Shown here one piece after another: positions 17,290 through 26,320 of a stretch of DNA of 64,000 nt (its first letter is position 1; each line of letters opens with the position of its first letter). Source of the stretch: Nisaea sediminum (GTDB taxonomy: Bacteria; Pseudomonadota; Alphaproteobacteria; Thalassobaculales; Thalassobaculaceae). The notes beneath the pieces were generated by a model. It searched no databases. It saw nothing but the letters and a program-made list of their open reading frames with translations, and was not told where the DNA came from. The DNA lies in the NCBI RefSeq assembly GCF_014904705.1, contig NZ_JACZCQ010000001.1:620001-684000 (forward strand), given 5' to 3'. The translations under genes were made by a program, and so were the position numbers.

Positions 17290-18776
17290 TTGTCGGGACC
17301 TCTGAATATGGTGTCGTTGACCGCGCGGTTTCCGTCAACGAGATCGGTGACGACGAAGTCGAAATCCTGCTGTTCGTCCGCGAGAGAGCTCGCGGGCACC
17401 GCGACGAAGACACGGAACTGGGCGAGCCGGTCGGCCGGTACTTCGAGCCCGCTGGTACCCTCGTGGCCGACCACCGAGATCACCGCGTTCTCCAGGCCCT
17501 CGACCGCGACCTCGAACCGACGCACGTCGTGCTGCTTGTTCAGGATCTTGATCGTGTAGCCGTTTCTGATGCTGCCGTCGGAAAGCGTCACGAACAGCGG
17601 ATTGCGGTCATGCAGGATGTTGATGTCGAGCGTGGAACGGGTCAGCAGGGTCGCCAGCATGATCAGGCCGACGACGGAGATCAGCGCGGAATAGATGACG
17701 GTCCGTGCCCGGATCAGGCGCGGTTTCTGCGTCGGCTGGTTGGCTGCCCTGCGCTCGTGGTTCACGTAGGTGTCGTAGGAAATCAGGTTCAGTGGCCGGT
17801 CGATCCGCGTCATTACCTCGTTGCAGGCATCGATGCAGAGCGCACAGTGAATGCACTCGAGCTGCTGGCCGTCCCTGATGTCGATGCCCATCGGGCAGAC
17901 GGCGACACACTGGTTGCAGTCGATACAGTCGCCGCGGGCCGACCAGTCCTGGTTCTTGCGGAACGGCGCCCGCGGTTCGCCCCGGTCGTCCTTGTAGGAG
18001 ACGATGAGCGAGTCTTCGTCGACCAGAGCGCCCTGAATGCGGGGCCAGGGGCACATGAAGGTGCAGACCTGCTCGCGCATCATCCCGCCGAAAGTGTAGG
18101 TCGTGGCTGTCAGGACCGCGATCGTACTGTAGGCGACCAGCGGAGCCTGAAGGGTGAACACGTCCACGAACAGAGTTGGTGCGTCGGCGAAATAGAAGAT
18201 CCACGCGCCGCCGGTCGCAGCTCCGATCAGCAGCCAGAGCACGTGCTTGGTTGCCTTGCGCACGACCTTGTTCAGAGAAAGCGGCGATTTGTCGAGCCGG
18301 ATGCGGGCACTGCGGTCGCCTTCGACCAGACGCTCGACCCAGATGAAGAGGTCCGTCCAGACGGTCTGCGGGCAGGTATAGCCGCACCAGACACGGCCGG
18401 CGAGACTGGTCACGAGGAAGAGGGCGAGGGCGGCAATGATAAGCAGCCCGGTCAGGTAATAGACCTCCTCCGGCCAGATCTCGATGAAGAAGAAGTAGAA
18501 ACGCCGCGCCGGAAAATCGATCAGGATGGCCTGGTCGGGCGCGTTCGGGCCGCGGTCCCAGCGGATCCAGGGGGCGAGGTAATAGACCGCCAGCGTGGCG
18601 GCCATGACAAGCCATTTAAGCTTGCGAAACGTGCCCGTGGCCCGCTTCGGGTAGATCTTGACCCGGGCCTTGTAGAGGGACCGCTCCTCTTTCTTGTTGA
18701 CCGCATCGACGTCGATCTTCTCGACTGCGGCCTGAGGGGCGGTGGCTGGGCTCGAAACCTGGCTGGCCTGATCCAT
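17286..18776 (-). CDS. ccoG: Cytochrome c oxidase accessory protein CcoG (FixG, ferredoxin-like)
   Basis: 496 residues with about five membrane helices and two cytoplasmic [4Fe-4S] motifs: 'CIDCNQCVAVCPMGID' and 'CIHCALCIDACNEVM'. Further Cys residues occur in 'VWCGYTCPQTVW' and 'VCTFMCPWPRIQG'. A C-terminal Ig-like FixG domain (about 390-490) faces the periplasm. CcoG is thought to reduce copper for delivery to the cbb3 oxidase. It follows ccoP after a 100-bp gap that contains two hairpins, and it overlaps ccoH by four bases. Confidence 0.95.
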   Translation of the reverse strand: MDQASQVSSPATAPQAAVEKIDVDAVNKKEERSLYKARVKIYPKRATGTFRKLKWLVMAATLAVYYLAPWIRWDRGPNAPDQAILIDFPARRFYFFFIEIWPEEVYYLTGLLIIAALALFLVTSLAGRVWCGYTCPQTVWTDLFIWVERLVEGDRSARIRLDKSPLSLNKVVRKATKHVLWLLIGAATGGAWIFYFADAPTLFVDVFTLQAPLVAYSTIAVLTATTYTFGGMMREQVCTFMCPWPRIQGALVDEDSLIVSYKDDRGEPRAPFRKNQDWSARGDCIDCNQCVAVCPMGIDIRDGQQLECIHCALCIDACNEVMTRIDRPLNLISYDTYVNHERRAANQPTQKPRLIRARTVIYSALISVVGLIMLATLLTRSTLDINILHDRNPLFVTLSDGSIRNGYTIKILNKQHDVRRFEVAVEGLENAVISVVGHEGTSGLEVPADRLAQFRVFVAVPASSLADEQQDFDFVVTDLVDGNRAVNDTIFRGPDK

Positions 18777-18809
18777 GGGTGACCTGTTTAAGTGGGTTTG
18801 CTGTCACTG

Positions 18810-18833
18810 TTCCGGGTCGGTCCTGGCCCGGAA
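18810..18833 (-). other. Stem-loop in the ccoP-ccoG gap
   Basis: TTCCGGG (18810-18816) and CCCGGAA (18827-18833) pair around a 10-base loop. It follows a stronger hairpin at 18842-18869 in the direction of transcription. Together they may slow exonucleases or attenuate read-through into ccoG. Confidence 0.45.
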
Positions 18834-18841
18834 GAAAGGGG

Positions 18842-18869
18842 CACTCCCGCCGGCGAACCGGCGGGAGTG
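18842..18869 (-). terminator. Strong 12-bp hairpin after ccoP, terminator or processing element
   Basis: Perfect 12-bp arms (18842-18853 and 18858-18869) with a four-base loop that reads TTCG on the transcribed strand. It begins 8 bp after the ccoP stop. The downstream tail is CCCCTTTCTTCC, poor for full termination. A partial terminator or mRNA 3'-end stabiliser would raise ccoNOQP over ccoGHIS. Confidence 0.65.
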
Positions 18870-18876
18870 AGAAGGT

Positions 18877-19746
18877 TTACTCGCCGCCGCCGAGAGAATG
18901 CACATACACGGCAAGCTGCTTGATCGTCGCCTCGTCGAGACGTCCGGTCCAGGCCGGCATCACGCCGTAGCGGGCGTTGGTGACCGTTGCACGAAGAGTT
19001 TCGCGATCGCCGCCATAGAGCCAGATCGAGTCGGACAGATTAGGCGCGCCCAACTCACGCATGCCTTTGCCGTTCTCGCCGTGGCATGCGGCACATTGCT
19101 CGACGAAGATCTCCTGCCCGGTCCCGGCGAGAGCAGCATCGTGCTCCTGACCGGAAAGTTTCAGGACATATTCGACGACCGCGTTGATCTGCGGACGCTC
19201 TAGGATTTCATCCGTGCCGAATGCCGGCATCTGGCTGAAGCGGGTGTCGTCATGCGCGGACCGGATACCGAAATTGATCGTTTGCATGATCTCTTCCGGT
19301 TTGCCGCCCCAGATCCAGTCGTCGTCGTTCAGGTTCGGATAACCGACAAACCCCTGAGCGCCCTGACCGTGACACTGGGAGCAGTTGACCGCGAAGGCCG
19401 AACGGCCGCCCGCGAGGGCGAAGTTCAGCAATTCGCCGTCGTTCCGGATCTCGTCAAGCGAGGCGGACTCGATCTTTCCAAGATAGGCCGACTGGGCTTC
19501 CTTCGCCTCGGCGATCCGGTCCATGACCTCCTGACGGGAGGAATAGCCGAACATGCCTTCGGTGTAGCTGGAAACCAGCGGCCAGGCCGGATAGACGACC
19601 CAGTATCCGATCGACCAGACGATAGTGATGTAGAAGGTCCAGAGCCACCAGCGCGGAAGCGGGTTGTTCAGTTCCTTGATACCGTCCCACTCGTGACCCG
19701 TTGTGTCGACGCCGGTCACCGCGTCCTTTTCGACATTGTGAGCCAC
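18877..19746 (-). CDS. ccoP: cbb3 oxidase diheme cytochrome c subunit CcoP (FixP)
   Basis: 289 residues from the GTG at 19746. An N-terminal segment with 'DGIKELNNPLPRWWLWTFYITIVWSIGYWVVYPAWP' gives the membrane anchor typical of CcoP. Two class I haem c sites follow: CSQCH (about 122-126) and CAACH (about 218-222), each with a distal Met ('FSQMPAFG', 'YGVMPAWTG'). CcoP passes electrons from soluble or membrane cytochrome c to CcoO. A TTG at 19752 overlaps the ccoQ stop and would add two residues; the GTG fits better because GAGGAGG lies seven bases before it. Confidence 0.95.
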   Translation of the reverse strand: MAHNVEKDAVTGVDTTGHEWDGIKELNNPLPRWWLWTFYITIVWSIGYWVVYPAWPLVSSYTEGMFGYSSRQEVMDRIAEAKEAQSAYLGKIESASLDEIRNDGELLNFALAGGRSAFAVNCSQCHGQGAQGFVGYPNLNDDDWIWGGKPEEIMQTINFGIRSAHDDTRFSQMPAFGTDEILERPQINAVVEYVLKLSGQEHDAALAGTGQEIFVEQCAACHGENGKGMRELGAPNLSDSIWLYGGDRETLRATVTNARYGVMPAWTGRLDEATIKQLAVYVHSLGGGE

Positions 19747-19748
19747 GG

Positions 19749-19898
19749 TCAATCCTCCTCAAGCGGCATGTGCGCGGCTTTTTTGAACTTGCCCCGGTTG
19801 CTCGGCCACAGTGCGTAGGTGACTGCGGTGAGGAACATGACGACCAGGAACACGAGGCCCCAGGTCTGCGCGAAGGCAGAGACTGTGTGATAATCCAT
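19749..19898 (-). CDS. ccoQ: cbb3 oxidase small subunit CcoQ (FixQ)
   Basis: 49 residues read directly from the sequence: a single membrane helix ('WGLVFLVVMFLTAVTYALW') followed by 'PSNRGKFKKAAHMPLEED', the usual CcoQ tail. AGGAGG precedes the ATG at 19898. It lies between ccoO (9-bp gap) and ccoP (nearly touching). CcoQ stabilises the association of CcoP with the core complex. Confidence 0.95.
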   Translation of the reverse strand: MDYHTVSAFAQTWGLVFLVVMFLTAVTYALWPSNRGKFKKAAHMPLEED

Positions 19899-19907
19899 CG
19901 CTGCCTC

Positions 19908-20642
19908 CTAACGCAGGGCCGGATCCTGGGCGTAGAGGTCGAAATCGACCAGCGTGCCCAGCATCTGGAGATAGGCGATAACCGCGTCCATCTCGGTGAG
20001 TTTTTCCGGATTGCCGTCGAAGTCGCGCACTTGCGCCTTTGGATATCGGGCCATGAACGCATCCACCTCGTCGGCGTCCGGATTGGTCTGGACTTGCGCG
20101 TCGAGAACGGCACTCTCGATCATTTCGTCCGTGTAGGGCACGCCGACGCCGCGATTGGCTGCGAGGTGACCTGCCATGTCGTCAATCTTCAGCTCTTTCT
20201 TCGCGAGGAACGGATAGCCCGGCATGATCGATTCCGGGACCACGGAGCGCGGATTGTTGAGGTGCGCCACGTGCCAGTTGTCGGAATAGCGGCCACCGAC
20301 CCGGGCGAGGTCCGGACCGGTCCGCTTCGAGCCCCACTGAAACGGGTGGTCGTACATGCTCTCCGCGGCGAGGCTGTAGTGGCCATAGCGCTCGGCCTCG
20401 TCCCGGAACGGCCGCACCATCTGGCTGTGGCAGTTGTAGCAACCCTCGCGGATATAGATGTTCCGGCCCGCGAGCTCGAGCGGGGTGTAGGGACGCATGC
20501 CCTTCACCTTCTCGATGGTGCTTTCCAGGTAGAAGAGCGGCGAGATCTCGACCAGGCCGCCGATGGCGACGGTGATCAGGATCCCGACACAGAGCAGGAT
20601 CGAGTTCTTCTCGAAGATGGCGTGTTTATTGAGCAGCGACAT
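19908..20642 (-). CDS. ccoO: cbb3 oxidase monohaem cytochrome c subunit CcoO (FixO)
   Basis: 244 residues. One N-terminal helix ('[24 protein letters not shown]') anchors a periplasmic cytochrome domain with a haem c motif CYNCH (Cys68, Cys71, His72) in the diagnostic '[24 protein letters not shown]'. The axial Met is probably in '[11 protein letters not shown]'. CcoO takes electrons from CcoP to the low-spin haem of CcoN. It begins 3 bp after ccoN ends, so expression should be tightly coupled. Confidence 0.96.
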   Translation of the reverse strand: MSLLNKHAIFEKNSILLCVGILITVAIGGLVEISPLFYLESTIEKVKGMRPYTPLELAGRNIYIREGCYNCHSQMVRPFRDEAERYGHYSLAAESMYDHPFQWGSKRTGPDLARVGGRYSDNWHVAHLNNPRSVVPESIMPGYPFLAKKELKIDDMAGHLAANRGVGVPYTDEMIESAVLDAQVQTNPDADEVDAFMARYPKAQVRDFDGNPEKLTEMDAVIAYLQMLGTLVDFDLYAQDPALR

Positions 20643-20645
20643 CGA

Positions 20646-22322
20646 TCATTCTCCCGCCGCGACCGCGCCCCGGGGTGCGCGCACAGGCGCGCCCACGAAC
20701 GGGGCTTCGTCACGAAGATCGCCCCGCATGGTGCGGTAGAGGTTGTAAGCCATGACCAGGGAACCGGCGACGAAGACGGCGCCACCGAGAGCCCGGATCA
20801 CATAGAAGGGATGCATGGCCTCGACGGTCTCGACGAAGGAATATTCCAGGAAGCCGAGGGTGTCGTAGGCACGCCACATCAGGCCCTGCAGGATGCCCGA
20901 GACCCACATCGAGGTGATGTACAGCACGATGCCGATGGTCGAGATCCAGAAGTGCCAGCCGACGAGGCGCAGCGAATAGAGCCGCTCACGGTTCCAGAGG
21001 ATCGGAACCACGCAGTAGAGGGCGCCGAAGCTGACCATGCCGACCCAGCCGAGCGCACCGGAATGCACGTGGCCGACGGTCCAGTCGGTGTAGTGGCTGA
21101 GGCCGTTCACCGCCTTGATGGACATGACCGGGCCCTCGAAGGTGGACATGCCGTAGAAGGCCACGGAGGTGACCAGCATGCGCAGGACCGGGTCCGTGCG
21201 GAGCTTGTCCCAAGCGCCCGATAGCGTCATCAGGCCGTTGATCATTCCGCCCCAGGACGGCATCCAGAGCATGATCGAGAAGGTCATGCCGAGGGTCTGC
21301 GCCCAGTCCGGCAGCGCCGTGTAGTGCAGGTGGTGCGGACCGGCCCAGATGTAGAGGAAGATCAGCGCCCAGAAGTGGATGATCGAGAGCCGGTAGGAAT
21401 AGACCGGACGCTCCGCCCGCTTCGGAATGTAGTAGTACATGATGGCAAGGAAGCCGGCGGTCAGGAAGAAGCCGACGGCGTTATGCCCGTACCACCATTG
21501 CGTCAGCGCATCCTGCACCCCGGCGAAGGCGGAATAGCTCTTCGCACCGGTAAGGGAGACCGGCAGGGCGAGATTGTTCACGATGTGGAGCATCGCGATG
21601 GTGATGATGAAGGCGAGATAGAACCAGTTCGCGACGTAGATGTGCGGCTCTTTCCGCTTCCAGATGGTGCCGAGGAAGACCAGCAGATAGACCACCCAGA
21701 CGATGGTCAGCCAGAGATCCACATACCATTCCGGTTCCGCATATTCCCTGCTCTGGGTGATGCCGAGCACGTAACCCGTCGCCGCCAGCACGATGAAGAG
21801 CTGGTAGCCCCAGAACACGAACCAGGGGGCGAGGCCGCCGGCCAGGCGGGCCTTGCAGGTCCGCTGCACAACGTGGAACGACGTCATGATCAGGATATTA
21901 CCGCCGAAGGCGAAGATCACCGCCGAGGTATGCAGCGGGCGCAGGCGGCCGAAATTCGTCCAGGGGAGGTCGAAGTTCAGGACCGGAAAGGCCAGTTGCA
22001 GGGCGATCACGAGACCAACGGTAAAGCCAATCACGCCCCAGAAGGTGGAGGCGATCGCACCGGCGCGAATCACGCCGTCCATATAGCCGACATCGTCATC
22101 GGCTGTCGGAACTGCGGGAGCGCCGGCCAAGTCGTACTGGCGCTTCACCAGAGCGAAACAGCCGAGCGTGAAAAAGGCGAAAAAGATGAAGGCGTGAAAG
22201 CCCATCTCAGGGCTCGGCGCTTTTGCCATCCAAAGCAGGCTGACGACGGCCCCGAGGGCGAAGAGAACCCCCATGGTCCATGCGCCGCCTGTATGGCGGT
22301 TTGCGGTTAGTGTGCTGTTCAT
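20646..22322 (-). CDS. ccoN: cbb3 oxidase catalytic subunit CcoN (FixN)
   Basis: 558 residues from the ATG at 22322, which has GAGGGAAG just upstream; an in-frame start at 22346 lacks this. About twelve helices are visible. Haem and copper ligands are in expected contexts: '[14 protein letters not shown]' (low-spin haem His), '[26 protein letters not shown]' (CuB His and nearby catalytic Tyr), '[14 protein letters not shown]' (CuB His pair), and '[19 protein letters not shown]' (haem b3 and low-spin His). This is the proton-pumping, high-oxygen-affinity terminal oxidase. An FNR box is centred about 101 bp upstream of the start codon. Confidence 0.97.
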   Translation of the reverse strand: MNSTLTANRHTGGAWTMGVLFALGAVVSLLWMAKAPSPEMGFHAFIFFAFFTLGCFALVKRQYDLAGAPAVPTADDDVGYMDGVIRAGAIASTFWGVIGFTVGLVIALQLAFPVLNFDLPWTNFGRLRPLHTSAVIFAFGGNILIMTSFHVVQRTCKARLAGGLAPWFVFWGYQLFIVLAATGYVLGITQSREYAEPEWYVDLWLTIVWVVYLLVFLGTIWKRKEPHIYVANWFYLAFIITIAMLHIVNNLALPVSLTGAKSYSAFAGVQDALTQWWYGHNAVGFFLTAGFLAIMYYYIPKRAERPVYSYRLSIIHFWALIFLYIWAGPHHLHYTALPDWAQTLGMTFSIMLWMPSWGGMINGLMTLSGAWDKLRTDPVLRMLVTSVAFYGMSTFEGPVMSIKAVNGLSHYTDWTVGHVHSGALGWVGMVSFGALYCVVPILWNRERLYSLRLVGWHFWISTIGIVLYITSMWVSGILQGLMWRAYDTLGFLEYSFVETVEAMHPFYVIRALGGAVFVAGSLVMAYNLYRTMRGDLRDEAPFVGAPVRAPRGAVAAGE

Positions 22323-22416
22323 GTCTTCCCTCGCGATACTGAACACACTCGAGTGACCATCCCCCCTCCGGGAACAGCCTTGATCCGTAAACTAGAAGTA
22401 TCGACCGTCACTCACA

Positions 22417-22430
22417 TTGATACAGGTCAA
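22417..22430 (-). promoter_or_regulatory. FNR box upstream of ccoN
   Basis: TTGAT-ACAG-GTCAA, matching TTGAY-N4-RTCAA. Placed at -41.5 it predicts a start near 22382 and a leader of about 60 nt before ccoN, a standard class II activation geometry. No gene occupies 22323-22548. Confidence 0.88.
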
Positions 22431-22548
22431 ATTCTAGCAGCACCTGAGCTGAAGACTCAGGATCTCTCATGAAAGGCAAAACCGGCATGTGGCGGGAACG
22501 CACAGCGACATTGCGCCGCAACATGACGATATTGCACTTGCGAAACGC

Positions 22549-23937
22549 TTAAACGGCGCCTGAATGACGGGCTTTCCCGGTCGCCAGATAGGCGTCGAAC
22601 AGAGCGGCGACGACGCGAATATAGGGACGGCCTTCCGGCGTCATCTCGATCCGCCGGCCATCCCACTCGATAAGGCTTTCCGACCGCATCTCAGCGAGCG
22701 CGGCGGAGTCGAATCGGACGTCCTTCAACTCCACGCCGTGTTCGGCGCAGGTTTCAGCCAGATCGACACGCTCGTCGCACATCAGCTTTTCGATGATCCG
22801 GCGGTGCAGTCTGTCCGAGTCGTTGAGGGCAATTCCCCGGGCAACGGCGAAACCGGTTTCGCGGACGCTCTTCTCGTAGAGCCGGGCGTCCGGAATATTC
22901 TGGATGTAGCCTTGGGGCAGGGCGCCGATCGAGGACGCGCCGAACCCGATCAGGGCGTTCGCATCGTCAGTCGTATAGCCTTGGAAATTGCGCCGGAGCG
23001 TTCCGGCGGAGGCGGCGAGTGCCATCGGATCGTCGGGACGCGCGAAATGGTCGAGGCCGATCCGCACATAGCCTGCGTCCTGAATCCGGCGCGCCATCAA
23101 CTCCGCCTGTTCGCGCCGCTCAAGGGTGCCGGGCAGGGCGCTTTCCGGGATCAGCTTCTGGTGCTTGCGCATCCATGGAACATGCGCATAGCCGAAAACG
23201 GCAATGCGGCTTGGCTCCAGGCTGAGGGCCAAGGCAACGCTGTGTTCCGCATCGGGGGCACTTTGATATGGCAAACCGTACATGAGGTCGAAATTGAGCT
23301 TCTCGATCCCGGCCGCCCGGAGAGCCTGGACGCGCTGCTCGACCAGCTCGAACGGCTGTTCCCGATTGATGCTTTTCTGGACTTTCGGGGTGAAATCCTG
23401 AAGCCCCAGACTCACCCGGTTGATACCCGAGCGGACATAGGCGTCGATCTGGCTGTCGTCGAGGGTTCGCGGGTCGATCTCGATCGCGAGCTCGGCGTCG
23501 TCCGCGAAGGGGAAGTTGCACTGCAAGAGCGACATCAGGGAGTAGAAATCGGCCGCGTTGAGACGATTGGGAGAGCCGCCGCCCCAATGCAGATGGCGCA
23601 CTGGCCCGGGCGATCGGAGGTACCGGGAGACAGTCGCGATCTCGCGCTCGAGAATGCGGGCATATTCGGCAACAGGACCGTAATTGCGCGCAACCTGGGT
23701 CGCGCAACCGCAATACCAGCAAAGCACGTCGCAGAACGGCACGTGCAGATAGAGCGAGAGCGCGTCCTCAGAGGTAAGTTCCGTCAGCCATTGCTTGTAG
23801 TTGCCGGCATCCACCGCTTCGCTGAAATGCGGCGCCGTCGGATAGCTCGTGTAACGCGGAACATTGCGTCCGCCATATTTCTGCATCAGCCCGAACTCGC
23901 AAACTTTCCGCGAGGATTCCTTACGCAACATATTCAT
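22549..23937 (-). CDS. hemN: Oxygen-independent coproporphyrinogen III oxidase HemN
   Basis: 462 residues. The radical-SAM cluster motif is Cys69-x3-Cys73-x2-Cys76-x-Cys78 ('HVPFCDVLCWYCGC'), preceded by the HemN-specific 'GGRNVPRYTSYPTAPHF'. The 'LHWGGGSPN' and 'SLGLQDF' motifs bind SAM. The full HemN C-terminal domain is present, distinguishing it from HemW-like relatives. It decarboxylates coproporphyrinogen III without oxygen, supplying haem under the conditions in which cbb3 is made. It starts 36 bp after the hemerythrin gene and probably shares its FNR-controlled promoter. Confidence 0.95.
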   Translation of the reverse strand: MNMLRKESSRKVCEFGLMQKYGGRNVPRYTSYPTAPHFSEAVDAGNYKQWLTELTSEDALSLYLHVPFCDVLCWYCGCATQVARNYGPVAEYARILEREIATVSRYLRSPGPVRHLHWGGGSPNRLNAADFYSLMSLLQCNFPFADDAELAIEIDPRTLDDSQIDAYVRSGINRVSLGLQDFTPKVQKSINREQPFELVEQRVQALRAAGIEKLNFDLMYGLPYQSAPDAEHSVALALSLEPSRIAVFGYAHVPWMRKHQKLIPESALPGTLERREQAELMARRIQDAGYVRIGLDHFARPDDPMALAASAGTLRRNFQGYTTDDANALIGFGASSIGALPQGYIQNIPDARLYEKSVRETGFAVARGIALNDSDRLHRRIIEKLMCDERVDLAETCAEHGVELKDVRFDSAALAEMRSESLIEWDGRRIEMTPEGRPYIRVVAALFDAYLATGKARHSGAV

Positions 23938-23973
23938 CGGAATTCACCAGGTATCGGGGGCTTGGGCGTCCTT

Positions 23974-24582
23974 TCAGACGCTCATTTCCTGTCCGGCGGG
24001 AAGGCGGTCGTTCGCCGGCTCCCGCGCGTTCTGCAATTCGACGATTTCCTGCCGCAGAGCCTCGAACTGGGCTTCGCGCTGGCTGCCGAAGATCGGGTCC
24101 GCCCGGTCGGACAACTCCTCGTCCAGAGCGTTCCAGTCTTCCGCCGTCAGCACCCTTAGCGCGGTCGGGAAGAACATGCTCTCTTCCATGCGGATGTGGC
24201 GGCGCTGGGATTCGATAAACTCAAGCGCAGCGTTGGCGAATTGCTTGCGGGTCACGATCCCCGTACCGAGGACGCTCGCCAAGGCGCCGGCAAAGGCTTT
24301 TATGTAGGCTTCGCCGGCCTCGTGCTCTTCCTCGATATGGCCGATTTCCTCGGCTGCAGAGGCATCGCGCGCAAGAATCTTCTCGTAGATCTTGTTTTCT
24401 CGCGCGTGGTGGAATTCGGCCGGATAGGTAAGGAAATAATCGACGATCTCGGAGACCACGTCGTAATCCGGCTCGCCTGTCAGATGTGCGTCTTTCACCT
24501 GCTTTTCGAGGATGGACAGCAACAGATCGTGCTGTTGATGGTCCTTCTGCAGGATTTCCAGAATTCTCGGCATATCGACCAT
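23974..24582 (-). CDS. Hemerythrin (HHE) domain protein
   Basis: 202 residues of helical bundle with the diiron ligand pattern: 'DHQQHDLLL' (first His pair), 'PAEFHHARENKIYEKI' (His and Glu), 'HIEEEHEAGEAY' and 'RRHIRMEESMFFPTAL' (His and Glu). It is a cytoplasmic oxygen- or NO-binding protein of the hemerythrin superfamily. The frame opens with an ATG at 24582 and a second at 24573; AGGG lies closer to the second. An FNR box is centred 60 bp upstream. It probably forms a two-gene operon with hemN, giving an oxygen-sensing or NO-protective role under micro-oxic conditions. Confidence 0.9.
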   Translation of the reverse strand: MVDMPRILEILQKDHQQHDLLLSILEKQVKDAHLTGEPDYDVVSEIVDYFLTYPAEFHHARENKIYEKILARDASAAEEIGHIEEEHEAGEAYIKAFAGALASVLGTGIVTRKQFANAALEFIESQRRHIRMEESMFFPTALRVLTAEDWNALDEELSDRADPIFGSQREAQFEALRQEIVELQNAREPANDRLPAGQEMSV

Positions 24583-24635
24583 CCCTGTTCAGGTCTTTAT
24601 TTGGTCGAGTCTATGAAAGCCGGGATTTTCGAGCC

Positions 24636-24649
24636 TTGATGTATGTCAA
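24636..24649 (-). promoter_or_regulatory. FNR box upstream of hemerythrin-hemN
   Basis: TTGAT-GTAT-GTCAA. Centred at 24642.5, it predicts transcription from about 24601, some 19-28 nt before the hemerythrin start. The site overlaps the stop codon (24646-24648) of the upstream kinase gene. Confidence 0.86.
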
Positions 24650-26232
24650 TGGCCGGTGGGGAGCAGGGCAAACACGGCGTCCTGCGCTGAGTCCGGAGAG
24701 CCTGACGCATCGATCTCCGCCCAAGAGCCGAGCGGCCCGTGGCCGTGCGCTACCTGGTCCAGCATCACGCTTTCGGTGGCGTCCGAGGCATCCTCTTGGC
24801 GTCGGGCGATCCGGTTCGCCATGATCTCCGGAGGCAAATCGAGCCAAAATCCGTCAAATCGGACTCCCAGCGAAGCGGCGAGCAGTTCCATGGCTTCCCG
24901 GTCCGCCGGGCGGTCGTTGACCGCATCCATGATCGCCGGATAGCCAGCCTTGAGGGCGGTCCCGGCGCGTTCGAGCATCAGGGCATAGACTTGGGCACTG
25001 ATGTCGGGACGGTAGGCTTCGGGCGGGAGGGGCGTGGTCGGCGGATAGCCGAAGAGTTGTTTACGGATGATGTCGCTGCGCAGATGCACCGCGCCGGGTG
25101 CCGGCCGGAGACGAGCGGCGAGGGCGCGTGCGAGGGTCGATTTTCCGGACCCGGAGAAACCGCCGATCCCGATCAGACGCGGACTCACATCGGCGATCTG
25201 CTCCGCCGCAGCCGCGAACGAGAGACGCGACTGCGTCAGCAGTTCGGCGCGCGCAGACGTCTCATCTTGCACTTCGGCGGAGCTGACCATGATCTTGGCC
25301 CTTACGGCCGATCGGGTTGAGATAAATAGCGGCAGGCAGGCGAGGCCCTCGAAACCGCCATCGACGAAGTACCGGTTGAAGGCGAGGTTCGCGAGATCGG
25401 CACGGCCCCGATTGATCAGATCGCTGAGGAAATAGGCCAGGTCGTAAAGGACGTCGATGCAGGCGAAGAGCGGATTGAACTCGATCCCGTCGAACAGCGT
25501 CGGCTCGCCGTCGATCAGGCAGATGTTCCGGAGATGCAGGTCGCCATGGCAATGCTTCGCCTGTCCCTCGGCTACCCTGCGGTCGAGCAACGGCGCGACG
25601 CGCTCGAAGGCGGACCAGACATCGCGGGTATAGGCGGCGACATCCTCGGGCGCGAAATAGTGCGGTTGTGCCTTGAACTCCTCGAAATTCTCCTCAAGGA
25701 CTGTGCGCAAACCGGCCGATCCCGCCCCGGGTGCCCGATCCAGGGACAGGCTTTCCGCGCTCTCGTGAAAGGCGCGGATCCGTTCGGCAGCCCGTTCGAT
25801 CAGTGCTGGCGTGAGCGTTCCGCTTTCGGCCATCCGGTCAAGCAGCGTTTCCTCGGCGAAGCGGCGCATCTCGAGCACATACTCGATTGTCTCGCCTTCG
25901 CCGTCGAAGGCAAGGCCTCCGTCGGCGGCCCGGGTCAAGCGGCGGATACCGAGATAAAGGTCGGGAGCGGTTCGCCGGTTGAGCTCCAGTTCTGCTTCGG
26001 TGAAGCGCTTGCGGCGTTCGAGTGTGCCGTAATCCATGTAGGGAAAGGAAACCGCCCGTTTCAATTTGTAAGCACGATCTCCGACGAGAAAGACGTGGCT
26101 GCCATGGGTCGCGAGATGTGCAGGCTCGCTCTCCGGCGCCGGATCGTAGCTGTCGCGGCGCGCGAGAAATTCCAAAGCCGCACTTTGGTCCTCGGTTTGT
26201 TCCATGGTTCGATAACTCGCAAATCCGGACAC
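24646..26232 (-). CDS. Aminoglycoside-phosphotransferase-like domain fused to AAA P-loop kinase domain
   Basis: 528 residues in two parts. Residues about 1-340 are a COG2187-type kinase with 'ARRDSYDPAPESEPAHLATHGSHVFLV' and the Brenner-like catalytic stretch 'KHCHGDLHLRNICL' followed by 'LFDGIEFNP'. Residues about 350-528 are a COG0645 P-loop domain with Walker A 'GGFSGSGKSTLA' and a helical lid rich in Arg ('RIARRQEDASDATE'). The start is a GTG at 26232; an ATG at 26205 is possible. The substrate is unknown; this pair of domains is conserved but not assigned a pathway. The stop lies inside the FNR box of the next gene. Confidence 0.82.
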   Translation of the reverse strand: MSGFASYRTMEQTEDQSAALEFLARRDSYDPAPESEPAHLATHGSHVFLVGDRAYKLKRAVSFPYMDYGTLERRKRFTEAELELNRRTAPDLYLGIRRLTRAADGGLAFDGEGETIEYVLEMRRFAEETLLDRMAESGTLTPALIERAAERIRAFHESAESLSLDRAPGAGSAGLRTVLEENFEEFKAQPHYFAPEDVAAYTRDVWSAFERVAPLLDRRVAEGQAKHCHGDLHLRNICLIDGEPTLFDGIEFNPLFACIDVLYDLAYFLSDLINRGRADLANLAFNRYFVDGGFEGLACLPLFISTRSAVRAKIMVSSAEVQDETSARAELLTQSRLSFAAAAEQIADVSPRLIGIGGFSGSGKSTLARALAARLRPAPGAVHLRSDIIRKQLFGYPPTTPLPPEAYRPDISAQVYALMLERAGTALKAGYPAIMDAVNDRPADREAMELLAASLGVRFDGFWLDLPPEIMANRIARRQEDASDATESVMLDQVAHGHGPLGSWAEIDASGSPDSAQDAVFALLPTGH

Positions 26233-26320
26233 TCATTCCAAGTCACGGTCGATCATGCCGATGCCTTGGGTCACGACTATGACATGCCTCAATCGTACCG
26301 GACGGAAACTGGAGGAATAG

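Noticed and set aside
19701-21224. Long plus-strand frame opposite ccoO and ccoN
   Set aside because: It covers validated oxidase genes in the opposite direction, with His/Asp/Glu/Arg-rich composition and no start signals.
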